NCBI GenBank assembly: GCA_014529385.2
Contig: CM043970.1
Span: forward strand, 44,790,279 to 44,854,278
Reading direction: 5' to 3'
DNA from: Adiantum capillus-veneris
Taxonomy: Eukaryota > Streptophyta > Polypodiopsida > Polypodiales > Pteridaceae
DNA: 64,000 bases
Shown here: piece after piece, positions 55,140 through 64,000 of the stretch
Layout: every line of letters begins with the position of its first letter
How positions within the stretch are numbered: position 1 is the first letter of the stretch
Translations under genes and position numbers: made by a program
The notes under the pieces: model-generated
The model's input: only the letters and a program-made list of their open reading frames with translations
The model's database searches: none
What the model was told of the DNA's origin: nothing

Positions 55140-56196
55140 AGTGTGGAAAGAGGTGAGAGAAGACTATGGGCTACTTGTGAGAAAAGTGGGCAGACTGGGG
55201 TCCACTCAAAAAATCATATCTCACCGCTGATAGCTCCAAAAATCATGAAAAAATTTGAGGTGATTATTCAGAGCATGGGCTACATTTTCTCTTTTGACCA
55301 CCGCTCCAAATTCGGAGTGGAGATAGGTGCCAAAATTCTCACCAAAAAGCCTTTTTTTATGCCTGCAAAAGTCTTTTAGTGGCCTCCTCCTTTGTTGAAT
55401 TTGTACAATGCATCCAAGAGTGAGCCCCTCCTTTGTCATATCATAATACAAAGCATCCAAGTTGCCCTTGACCCATGCATGGAGGAGGATTATTGGTGAA
55501 TAAAGAAATATATACATGGTGGGACTAGTGTATGGACTATTCATGGACTTTAGCTCAATGAGCACATGGTGTTAGAATAATGAGTAAAAATAATAATAAA
55601 AATATGGAGGAGTTATGGATATGGAAAGATATTGGAATCATATGATATGGTCCCTCTTTGAATTATTTTGGGTGAAAGAGGAAAAGGTATGCAAGTAAAT
55701 AATATAATAAACGTGACCAATGAGTAAAAATCAATTTTTTGTTTTCACGAGGGTGAGGGTGAAAATGTGGGAGTGATTTGTATAAAGAAAAAATATAAGG
55801 TTAGAGTATGTACATATTGGCAAAAAATATACTTATGGTGTAAGAGGATGAAAGAAGGTGTACATAGGTTTAATAAAACACACACCTAAGTAGAAATATT
55901 TAAATAAAATACCAAAATAATTATAAAAATCCCTACATTTAGGCCATATATATAATGCAATATTTACACACAAATGGGCCATAATATATTTTATTTTTTT
56001 GATTTTATTTATTTTTTGGCTCAACTAGCCCAGTGACTAGCTAGCTGAGGGTTTTTAAGGAGATATGAAAAAAGTCACGTAACTCACACACGCCTATGTA
56101 CAGTGAAATGGTAGGGATAGCCATAGTGTTTGGGTGAATTTGGTAGGGTGAGGTAGCTTACTATGGCAATTATGGAGAGCCGAAAAACGGCTATCT
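53515..56196 (-). mobile_element. 3' LTR of element B (2682 bp)
   Basis: Nearly identical to 58720-61364 except for lengths of the GA (54535-54582) and GT (55107-55137) tracts and a terminal base (minus strand AGATAGCC for TGATAGCC). Same family as element A's LTRs, with the same TATA box (54354-54365). High LTR identity means a recent insertion. Confidence 0.93.
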
Positions 56197-56215
56197 TTAG
56201 CCCCCCCCTTAGATA
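56197..56215 (-). other. Polypurine tract of element B
   Basis: Minus strand AAGGGGGGGGGCTAA just before the LTR, matching the tract at 3714-3736. Confidence 0.75.
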
Positions 56216-56286
56216 ATGGTACATTCATGTACCATTTATCCGATCATACAACATGTAGATTGTGTAACGTCTGTCTTTGTCTGCTC

Positions 56287-58419
56287 TCATCTTTGTATGA
56301 TTAAGAAACCTTGTGTGATATGAAAGGTTCTGAGAGCCAATAGCAGGATGAAATGAAGTGACGGAGTAAACCTCCTCCATCTAGAAAGTTTCCATAAGCA
56401 CCCCCCAGGATCAAAGATCTTGAAATATCTTTCCCAAAGCGAGATGTATGGTATGGAATCACTTACTGATTTTGATTGAAGAAACTTGTAGATTTTACTG
56501 TTGTCCATCATTGCCTCTATCACTATGAATGTGATATAAAAGATTGGTTGCTCTTCCTCCTGTGTAAAGTTGATGTATCTGCTACGATCTTCAAGAGCTT
56601 GTATGAGCGAATTCCTGAATTGTAGCTCATAAAATTCATTCAACCTGGGTAGGCTCACCAAGTCAAAAATTATATGGCCTTCATGATTTAGGAAATCTTG
56701 ATCCATGATTCCAGCTGCTATTGGAAGATATTGCAGATAGTTTACCACATAAGTAGATAATAGATGAAGGTTTCTATTGCTTCCAACACATTGAAAGAGA
56801 ATAGATTTTGGTACTGATTGATGAAATATCCACATGTAGCAATCAAAAAGTTTTTCATCTATGATGAATACCAGAAGCATCACAATGTGCGACCTCCATA
56901 CAACAAAGAACCAAGTGAAGAAGATTTGGAAACATCCGTTTATCACCAAGTATTCATGTCCTCTTCCACTTAAGAAGGTATGGTGTCCCCGATGAAAGTT
57001 ATATGTGAAGAGAGGAGAAGTTGACCTTGAAGAGGTGAAACCCAATGTGAAGATGATTGGGGCTTCAAAAGCTTGGATTTTTTTGCTAAGAGATTGTCCC
57101 ATGAATGAAGAGCCACCCACTAAAACACCATTGGAGAGAATGATACCCTTCTGATAGTTTCCTTTTATGATTTTATTTTTTACTACTCTCCCATGTTCTT
57201 CATCCCCTTCTAAGCCCCCCCTTTGGCAAGGTTGTAACTCCTCACATTGTACCACCTCAAAGGTTGATGGAATACTGTTTGATTTTGTGAAACATTTGGC
57301 TTCTTGCATGATAGGTTCCTCTATGCTTAACATACATGGGTCATACCAATGCTTTTCAACATCCTCAAACACTTCTTCAAGATTATCCTCACCTAGATTC
57401 AACTCACACTCTTCTACTTTGTTTTGGAGTTGGCATTCCATGTACACAATCATCTCTTTATGATCAATGTGGTCTATGATCTCTCCACCTATGATTTCAT
57501 CTTCTTCTTCACTCTCTTCTTTTAGGCAAGATACACTCTCAGAACATTCCATAAGATCAAGGTTACCTTCAAGGTCTTCATTCTCCATAGAGTCATGTTG
57601 CACAAAAGCTTCGTCTGCTCGGACTAGAAATTGATCCTCCACCAAAAGGTTGGATGTATCCATTATTGAATCATCAATGCCATTTGAGATATCTTGTGTC
57701 GATTTTTGCATGCTTGTGATAAAGGTAGAAGAAAGAGATTCCACATTTGAATCTTGGCCACACACTTTAGCACTTGAATAATCAGTTGGCATGTAAGTAA
57801 CTTCTTCAACATTTGTCGGAGTAGAAGGAGACAAGTATGGCAAAGGAGATGACTCCTTGATAGAAACATTTTCATCAGGGTTGGTTCTTCCAGCATGATG
57901 GAAACCATTTTTGATGTAGAAGTACTTGTGAAACTTCCTTCGGGCAATAGTGACCGCTTCTTCAAAGGTAGAGGGTCCACTACAAGTAACCTTAGTCTTT
58001 AGGAAAGGAGACAAACCCGAAATAAATTGATCCATTTTTACATAATCTGGAAATGTAGAACTAAATCCACATCCTTCCCATTGACGAGAAAAAATATCCT
58101 CATAAGCATAGTAGTCTTCACCATGTTGTTGAAGTCTCCCTAGTGAAGCCCATGCTTTCTCCGTTGTTGGAACTTTAGAGAATCTGGCCTTCAAAGCTTT
58201 GGAAATTTGGGTATACCCATCTTCAATCTGAGAAGACATACTCCAAAACCATTGCTCAACGTTTCCTCTAAGGCATAGCAATAGAAAATCCCCTTTTTCA
58301 ATGTCATCCCTTTTACCAAGGATATGACAAACCATTCTAAAATCAACAAGAAAATCATCAACATCTTCTTCTGGATTTCCAAAGAAGATTGGGATATCAT
58401 CAAAGGTATAGCGTGTCAT
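56287..58419 (-). CDS. Element B gag-like protein (710 aa), the only gene of the element
   Basis: Residues 1-190 are a Ty3/Gypsy capsid (IPIFFGNPEEDVDDFLVDF, FLLLCLRGNVEQWFWSM, HGEDYYAYEDIFSRQW, FISGLSPFLKTKV). There is no zinc knuckle, protease, RT or integrase. Residues ~240-400 are acidic (CLKEESEEEDEIIGGEIIDH). Residues ~490-710 are hydrophobic and aromatic, with one strong membrane-like stretch (FFTWFFVVWRSHIVMLLVFI), and end in what may be translated non-coding sequence. The frame is fully open. A terminal-repeat element with only a gag gene is the described TR-GAG class of non-autonomous retrotransposon; element A or a relative, sharing the LTR, PBS and PPT, could supply the enzymes (inference). 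Confidence 0.85.
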   Translation of the reverse strand: MTRYTFDDIPIFFGNPEEDVDDFLVDFRMVCHILGKRDDIEKGDFLLLCLRGNVEQWFWSMSSQIEDGYTQISKALKARFSKVPTTEKAWASLGRLQQHGEDYYAYEDIFSRQWEGCGFSSTFPDYVKMDQFISGLSPFLKTKVTCSGPSTFEEAVTIARRKFHKYFYIKNGFHHAGRTNPDENVSIKESSPLPYLSPSTPTNVEEVTYMPTDYSSAKVCGQDSNVESLSSTFITSMQKSTQDISNGIDDSIMDTSNLLVEDQFLVRADEAFVQHDSMENEDLEGNLDLMECSESVSCLKEESEEEDEIIGGEIIDHIDHKEMIVYMECQLQNKVEECELNLGEDNLEEVFEDVEKHWYDPCMLSIEEPIMQEAKCFTKSNSIPSTFEVVQCEELQPCQRGGLEGDEEHGRVVKNKIIKGNYQKGIILSNGVLVGGSSFMGQSLSKKIQAFEAPIIFTLGFTSSRSTSPLFTYNFHRGHHTFLSGRGHEYLVINGCFQIFFTWFFVVWRSHIVMLLVFIIDEKLFDCYMWIFHQSVPKSILFQCVGSNRNLHLLSTYVVNYLQYLPIAAGIMDQDFLNHEGHIIFDLVSLPRLNEFYELQFRNSLIQALEDRSRYINFTQEEEQPIFYITFIVIEAMMDNSKIYKFLQSKSVSDSIPYISLWERYFKIFDPGGCLWKLSRWRRFTPSLHFILLLALRTFHITQGFLIIQR

Positions 58420-58700
58420 AGTCTCTCAATGCTAGAACCACACAAAGATTAGTTCCAAACAATCATCAACTAACTACACAAAGTTTTGAAAGGTCTTTCA
58501 AAATGAATTCTAGACTTTTATGTGAAAATGTTTTTTTCCTTTCTTATGTTATGCATAATCTGAACCATATTCTAGATCAATTTTTGTTTCCTTGAAATTA
58601 AACTCGGTCATACATGTTTTCATGATTCATAAAATCTACTTGATTATGCTGAAATTCAAGCATTCATGGAATACAACAACACTAAGCACACAATCGCTCC
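58420..58700 (-). other. Leader of element B with remnant of small ORF a
   Basis: Minus strand ATGAATCATGAAAACATGTA near 58636 encodes MNHENMYD then a stop three codons on, matching the start of element A's ORF a (MNHENLYD). The bases before it (CATAATCAAGTAGATTTT) also match. The rest of ORF a and all of ORF b are gone. Confidence 0.6.
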
Positions 58701-58715
58701 TCAGTGGGGGCACCA
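58701..58715 (-). other. Primer-binding site of element B
   Basis: Minus strand TGGTGCCCCCACTGA after the LTR end CCTCA; same as element A, single copy. Confidence 0.75.
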
Positions 58716-58719
58716 AAAT

Positions 58720-61364
58720 TGAGGCGGTCTGGGGTGGGCAACAAGAGAGGCGACCTCTAAACACCCCTCAAGGCTCCCGTGCTGCTCAATTGGGGCTGGG
58801 GCAACCACAAGCACAACACAACAACAAACCCACAGCCAAACCCAAACAAGATAGGGGCACCACCTAGTTATGGTATGCGAACTAGGATGCAAGAGAGATT
58901 TTGGCACAACCAAGAAGATGCACCACACAACACACACAAGCAACCTCACACCAAGACACACATGAAATGGACCAGAGAGAGCTAGAGAAAAGGGAAGAGA
59001 GAGAGGAAAGGATCTTGCGTAATACCTTATTTGTGACTTGCAAATGGAGATGGTTCGTTATGATGCTATCGTAGAACTTGTACAAAACTCACTCAATGCT
59101 TAGTGATTGCTAATCATTGCCAAAACACACACACACACTGTCTTAGGGTGTGGGAGACCTCTCACCACAATACCCTCTTAGAATGGACACAAAACTGGCA
59201 ATGAAAAACACACTAAAACACTTTCTAAAATCAAGATCAACCGATAAAAACTCAAAATACACAAGTCACCTTGAATTCACTAAACCGTATTGCACAAATG
59301 GAAGGACGAAGATTTGAACGTCGAATCACGCCTTTGATGCACCAAACCTCAATTTATTGATGATGAAAGAGCATGTACAATAGTGGTTTTGAGATTTGTG
59401 GAACTCACGCTCTCTCACTTGCAATGTGTAGCTTGAAGGCTTCTCTCACACCAAGAGTGAAGCTCACAAGTGGTTGCTACACCTAAGTCTCTCCTCACGC
59501 ATAGAGTGTTGGGGTGCTATGTGAGATGTTTGAGATTGTTTTACAAGAAGTAGAGGGGCCTATTTATAGGTTGGAGACCCCTCATTAAGATTATTGGAAA
59601 TCCTAATTTACAAGCTAACAAATCAGGATTATGATTTTTTTGAATATCAAAACATTGCGGGCCTTCTTTGTCTGTTTGAGTCATGGGTGTGGGAACAAAA
59701 GAGAGCATTATTGATGGTAGATAAGGTGAAAGTAAGTAAAGAGAGAGAGAGAGAGAGAGAGAGAGTTACTATACACATGTCTTGAGGCGAGGTGTCTTTT
59801 ATGGTTAGGTCAATGGCTATTTTGTGTTAGTATGTTAGTGGTTAGTAATCACTAGAAAGTTAATGTTACATTTACAATGGGTAGAATGAGGTGGATGGTT
59901 GAATGAAGTGAGCAAATCCTTGTGATGGTGAAGCTTGAAGATGTTTTGGACTTACTTGTGTAGGTTCTCAAAATGACTATCGATCTTCTTCTTCGTTCTT
60001 CTCTTCTTTACGCCACCGCCGCCAAGGTTGATTATCGTGATGAAAATGGTAATTTCGTTGATGAGATCTCTTGATTTGCAAAGGTTAATCATGGTACACA
60101 TGCTGAATTTATGTATATATATAAGGGTTAAGATGGAATTGTACTTTGGAGATAATAGAGAGAGGCATAGAGATGGTGTATGTATGTAGAGAGCTCATAT
60201 GAGAGCTATGGAAGTAAGAGGGGAGGTTAATGGTGAAGAAGGTGAGAGAAACCATTGAAGGTGCAGGTTTGAGTGAGGGATTGAGAGGAATGTGTGTGTG
60301 TGTGTAGAAGTGTGGAAAGAGGTGAGAGAAGACTATGGGCTACTTGTGAGAAAAGTGGGCAGACTGGGGTCCACTCAAAAAATCATATCTCACCGCTGAT
60401 AGCTCCAAAAATCATGAAAAAATTTGAGGTGATTATTCAGAGCGTGGGCTACATTTTCTCTTTTGACCACCGCTCCAAATTCGGAGTGGAGATAGGTGCC
60501 AAAATTCTCACCAAAAAGCCTTTTTTTATGCCTGCAAAAGTCTTTTAGTGGCCTCCTCCTTTGTTGAATTTGTACAATGCATCCAAGAGTGAGCCCCTCC
60601 TTTGTCATATCATAATACAAAGCATCCAAGTTGCCCTTGACCCATGCATGGAGGAGGATTATTGGTGAATAAAGAAATATATACATGGTGGGACTAGTGT
60701 ATGGACTATTCATGGACTTTAGCTCAATGAGCACATGGTGTTAAAATAATGAGTAAAAATAATAATAAAAATATGGAGGAGTTATGGATATGGAAAGATA
60801 TTGGAATCATATGATATGGTCCCTCTTTGAATTATTTTGGGTGAAAGAGGAAAAGGTATGCAAGTAAATAATATAATAAACGTGACCAATGAGTAAAAAT
60901 CAATTTTTTGTTTTCACGAGGGTGAGGGTGAAAATGTGGGAGTGATTTGTATAAAGAAAAAATATAAGGTTAGAGTATGTACATATTGGCAAAAAATATA
61001 CTTATGGTGTAAGAGGATGAAAGAAGGTGTACATAGGTTTAATAAAACACACACCTAAGTAGAAATATTTAAATAAAATACCAAAATAATTATAAAAATC
61101 CCTACATTTAGGCCATATATATAATGCAATATTTACACACAAATGGGCCATAATATATTTTATTTTTTTGATTTTATTTATTTTTTGGCTCAACTAGCCC
61201 AGTGACTAGCTAGCTGAGGGTTTTTAAGGAGATATGAAAAAAGTCACGTAACTCACACACGCCTATGTACAGTGAAATGGTAGGGATAGCCATAGTGTTT
61301 GGGTGAATTTGGTAGGGTGAGGTAGCTTACTATGGCAATTATGGAGAGCGAAAAACGGCTATCA
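58720..61364 (-). mobile_element. 5' LTR of element B (2645 bp)
   Basis: Minus strand TGATAGCCG (61364) to CGCCTCA (58720). The partner LTR is 53515-56196. TATA box at 59559-59570. It has shorter GA (59739-59765) and GT (60290-60305) tracts than its partner. Confidence 0.93.
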
Positions 61365-61368
61365 CTAG
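61365..61368. other. Target-site duplication of element B (right)
   Basis: CTAG, matching 53511-53514. Confidence 0.85.
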
Positions 61369-61904
61369 CATGGACTCATCAAACTTAGGAGCGATAAAAG
61401 TAGGCTTTACCATTTTGTCAGAAGTTGAGGTGGAAGGACTTGTAGTGTTTACTACCATCTGGTCCCTTCTTCTTTGTCATTTGGCAAGCAGTGAGACAGC
61501 ACCTTCAACCTCATTCCAGTCGGTCTTTAGTCCTTGCTCAGCATCTTTATCTTCAAGAATAAGCTCCAAATTTTCTTGAAACTCTTTACCTGCAGCTTGT
61601 AAGAAAAGATCTGTCTTCTCTCCATCTAGTGTGGCCCTTTCTGTCCTAGTGAGTTGTGCATAGCGCCGCTCAAATTCCCTAAGTAGCTCTGTTATTGATA
61701 GTCCTTGCTTTGGCTTGACTACCCATTCTAAGAATGTCCTTTTGGTCACTCTCTCAGAGTCCTCCATGAAATATTCCTTCTTTAAAGCTACTTTGAGTTC
61801 TTCCCAATTTCTCCCATGCCCATCTTTAATTGCCCTAACATGCTCCCTAATTTCTGGAGCAACAACTAGCTCAAAGCTTTGAATCATCTCACCTTCTGAC
61901 ACGC
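61369..61904 (-). pseudogene. Element C gag, N-terminal part, interrupted on both sides
   Basis: Minus-strand frame SEGEMIQSFELVVAPEIREH ... NWEELKVALKKEYFMEDSER ... LLREFERRYAQLTRTERATL ... LLAK, then TGA (61477-61479), then DQMVVNTTSPSTSTSDK up to APKFDESM at the B insertion. It resumes at 53510 as LDELVKGM. It is cut at 61904 by the LTR of element D. The ORF starting at 62004 has its first ~34 codons from the LTR. Confidence 0.85.
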
Positions 61905-62727
61905 TGTCGTGCTGTGACATGTACATAGTGGGAACACATGCTACAAGAGTTATCTTGTAACTTTTTAGATACATAATTATATTTCCTATAATGTACATAT
62001 GCATATGTAAGTATAAAAATAATCTTTCTATCTCATCTTATTATTTATCTCAAGGGTAATGTATTCTTACTTTACCATCAAAAAATACTATGGGAAAAGT
62101 GTCAATAGCTCCACCTCTTTAACTTGGGGCAAAAAGCATTGATTCTTTCTTTCTGCCATCTCATTATTATCTCACACCCTATCTAGATCCTATATCTAGG
62201 GTAATTTCCAATCTATATATATTCTATGTATTTTTTATATTTTTCTTATATTTCTTTTTAAATAGCTACTAGGAGGGAATCAAATCCTAGTGGGACACTA
62301 GGTGGCATGATTTCAAAGATACACTTATTTTAATGCATTATTGCAAGCATGGTTACAAAACTTTGTCAAGGAGAAATGTCATGCTTTCATATGGCATGAG
62401 GTGTCCTTGGGAATTAAATGAAAGTCAAAGCTAAGGAGACCACATGAAGACTTTTGCTGCCATAAATGGACCCTATTTTGATGAATTTTTTACACAAGGT
62501 TCCAATCCAAATTGGAGAATGATTTTAAAATGAAAATCGTAGCTAATGAGCTGAAGTTTTTGCCCATATTTTTACTTTTTTATTTGGAGCTACCGTTGAG
62601 GAGATATAATCAAAATACTGGACCCCAGTCTGCCCACATAATGCAGGGACAGCTCATTTCCAACTTTTCCAATTCCTGTTCACACTGGTTCCTCTCTTCT
62701 TGTGTAAACCCTTGAGGGTTCCCTTCA

Positions 62728-62740
62728 CCTATAAAAGGGG
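62728..62740 (+). promoter_or_regulatory. TATA box of element D's LTR
   Basis: CCTATAAAAGGGG. Equivalent boxes lie in the other family members (13261-13272, 47473-47484). Transcription from here would place the two small ORFs in the RNA leader. Confidence 0.75.
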
Positions 62741-63272
62741 ACCTCTTCTTCCTTGGAAGGAACTCAAGCATTCAAGCCATTGATGAGAGGAATTCTTGAG
62801 GGAGTGAGTAGTAATGCCTAATTGTACTTAGCCCCATTAACATAAGCCCAAGCCTACACTTTCTCCTAGAGGAAAACTAGCCATTCTTGTACGCCATCCT
62901 TGGAGGATCAACTCTAATCAAAGAAGGTGTTGCATTTGGCGTATCAATCAAAGTGGAATTATCCACTCTTCTTCTCTCTCCATCAATAATGGTGCCGAAG
63001 GGTTTCAAGTAAGATGTGTTCTACATTGATGTTTTCTTGATTTCTTGTTGTTTTCATTTTCATCTCTAATCCAACATATATATATGTATCTAATCTCATC
63101 TCCTTAACCAAACCTATCTCTCTCATTCATTCATCCTCTCTAGGTTCTCTTTGCTACAGGTACATCTCTCCCCGCAGTATCCTTATTGCCTACGGGCAAG
63201 AATAGGGCTTGGGAGGGAAACTTCTCATCTCTTCACTTCTCTCATATCTACATTTCTCACATACTATCCTAG

Positions 63273-63491
63273 ATGAATAACCCACATGATGATCATTTCT
63301 ATCGTTTTCACTCTGTACGATCTATTAGAATTAACGTATGGATTAGCCGTAAAATACACTTTCAACAACGTATAGTGTTTCTCTTCGGCCCTGAAAGGCT
63401 CAATGGAATACTTCTATCACCGGATCCCATCATACTACCTCTCATAGACTATAATTTTTCTTTTGATGTAAGCGTAGTTATCTTGCTATGA
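63273..63491 (+). CDS. Small LTR ORF b of element D (72 aa)
   Basis: Starts MNNPHDDHFYRF and ends SFDVSVVILL. Intact here, broken at 46807 in the C copy, and homologous to 9070-9288 in element A (IRINxxISRKIHFQQR, LPLIDY, SFDV). Its stop codon overlaps the start of the next ORF as ATGA, which suggests coupled termination and re-initiation. The function is unknown. Confidence 0.62.
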   Translation: MNNPHDDHFYRFHSVRSIRINVWISRKIHFQQRIVFLFGPERLNGILLSPDPIILPLIDYNFSFDVSVVILL

Positions 63492-63700
63492 ACCAAGAGG
63501 ATTTGTACACACAATTAATCCCAATCACTAGACAAAATATACATATTATGGTAAGCACAAAACTACAATTCCAAAGAACAATTCGTAGCCTATTTGATCA
63601 GCCAAGATTGAATGCCATTAACTCATCCATTAACCCTTTCATATTACCCATGATACGATATGACCATAGTCTTGATGTTTTCATCTTCGTATTGTTTTGA
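63488..63700 (+). CDS. Small LTR ORF a of element D (70 aa)
   Basis: Starts MNQEDLYTQLIP and ends SLDVFIFVLF. Homologous to 9310-9522 in element A and 46427-46639 in element C, and more distantly to its neighbour (S-K-x-x-FQR, PxILPxI-Y, S-x-DV). It lies in the R/U5 part of the LTR, upstream of the PBS and gag. Confidence 0.62.
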   Translation: MNQEDLYTQLIPITRQNIHIMVSTKLQFQRTIRSLFDQPRLNAINSSINPFILPMIRYDHSLDVFIFVLF

Positions 63701-63909
63701 CATTCTCTTTTGCGTTCTTTCTTTGTGTGTGTGTGAGTGCAAGAGAGAAAGGGTGAGTCTTCTTGGATTGCACTTCTTTCCAAACCCTAGTCTTCATGGC
63801 ATCTATGGTTTAACTCCTTCATATAGTTTTTGTTGAGCTCTCTCACAAACTCTCACAGCCATAAGCCCGGTGCTTTCCTGGCAAGACCGCAAATTTCTCG
63901 ACATATTTT

Positions 63910-63927
63910 TGGTGAACCCGACGTGAA
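63910..63927 (+). other. Primer-binding site of element D
   Basis: TGGTGAACCCGACGTGAA, six bases after the LTR end CTCGACA. The tRNA was not identified. Confidence 0.75.
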
Positions 63928-63956
63928 TCTACTAGGGTGAGAGTTTGTGGGTAACC

Positions 63957-64000
63957 ATGGGTGATCATGTTGAGCAACAGGGTATGCATTTTGACCCAGC
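63957..64000 (+). CDS. Start of element D gag (partial)
   Basis: ATG in good context (ACCATGG), reading MGDHVEQQGMHFDP to the window edge, 54 bp after the LTR. By position it is gag; there is too little sequence to confirm by motif. Confidence 0.5.
   Translation, partial: MGDHVEQQGMHFDP

Larger units (their letters stand above)
61905..63903 (+). mobile_element. 5' LTR of element D (1999 bp, plus strand)
   Basis: TGTCGTGCTGTGACATG to AATTTCTCGACA, followed by a PBS, so this is a 5' LTR reading rightwards. Same family as 46226-48309 but in opposite orientation. It lacks the long TA tract (only TATATATATG-type remnant near 63080). It lies in the gag of element C; its own 3' end is outside the window. 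Confidence 0.92.

Noticed and set aside
61477-62004. One 175-codon ORF as a gene
   Set aside because: Its first ~34 codons come from the LTR of element D; only the rest is gag of element C.

Overview
The window looks like nuclear DNA of a land plant with a large, repeat-dense genome. The reasons are nested Ty3/Gypsy LTR retrotransposons, one of them with the two RNase H domains known from the plant Tat lineage; a retroelement primed by initiator-tRNA-Met; genes with GT-AG introns; and many GA/CT, GT and TA microsatellites. The species cannot be read from the sequence. A fern or other seed-free plant is my guess, at low confidence. No rRNA, tRNA, CRISPR or bacterial-type operon was seen.

Layout. 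1-16.6 kb is a nest. An old Ty3/Gypsy element 'E' (minus strand; RNase H-integrase at 1-1432, protease-gag at 14096-15608, PBS and LTR start near 16.4 kb) carries an LTR of family C (12466-14095), and that LTR carries a nearly complete Tat-like element 'A' (1433-12465). A deletion at about 1432 removed the end of A's 3' LTR, part of the C-family LTR and E's reverse transcriptase. 17.0-18.1 kb is a poly-A-tailed retroposon with a 28-bp target duplication. 18.1-24.9 kb is degenerate retroelement-like sequence. 24882-29824 is a non-coding LTR element 'G' with a 5-bp target duplication. 29.9-33.0 kb is a decayed plus-strand Ty3/Gypsy element 'H'.

33-44.4 kb is the non-retroviral island. On the plus strand are two diverged paralogous genes (33755-35052, broken; 38107-40889, nearly intact) whose C-terminus resembles a ubiquitin-like fold, with a third broken gene between them. 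Facing them on the minus strand is a five-exon gene (43860-41084) that joins an N-terminal histone H3-like region, a Ulp1-type cysteine protease, an acidic linker and an FCP1-like HAD phosphatase. A GC-rich inverted-repeat element and an intronic TIR element also lie here. This island is the best candidate for an undescribed system.

44.4-46.2 kb holds an L1 ORF1p-like coiled-coil protein and long microsatellites. 46226-61904 is element 'C' (minus strand), a different Ty3/Gypsy lineage. Its gag is split by a complete gag-only, non-autonomous element 'B' (53515-61364) flanked by CTAG duplications; removing B and one CTAG restores C's reading frame. At 61905 C's gag is cut again by a same-family LTR in the opposite orientation (element 'D'), which runs off the window with its PBS and the start of gag.

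A second unexpected signal is a pair of roughly 70-codon ORFs, homologous to each other, kept upstream of gag both in element A's leader and inside the C/D-family LTR. In D they overlap by ATGA.
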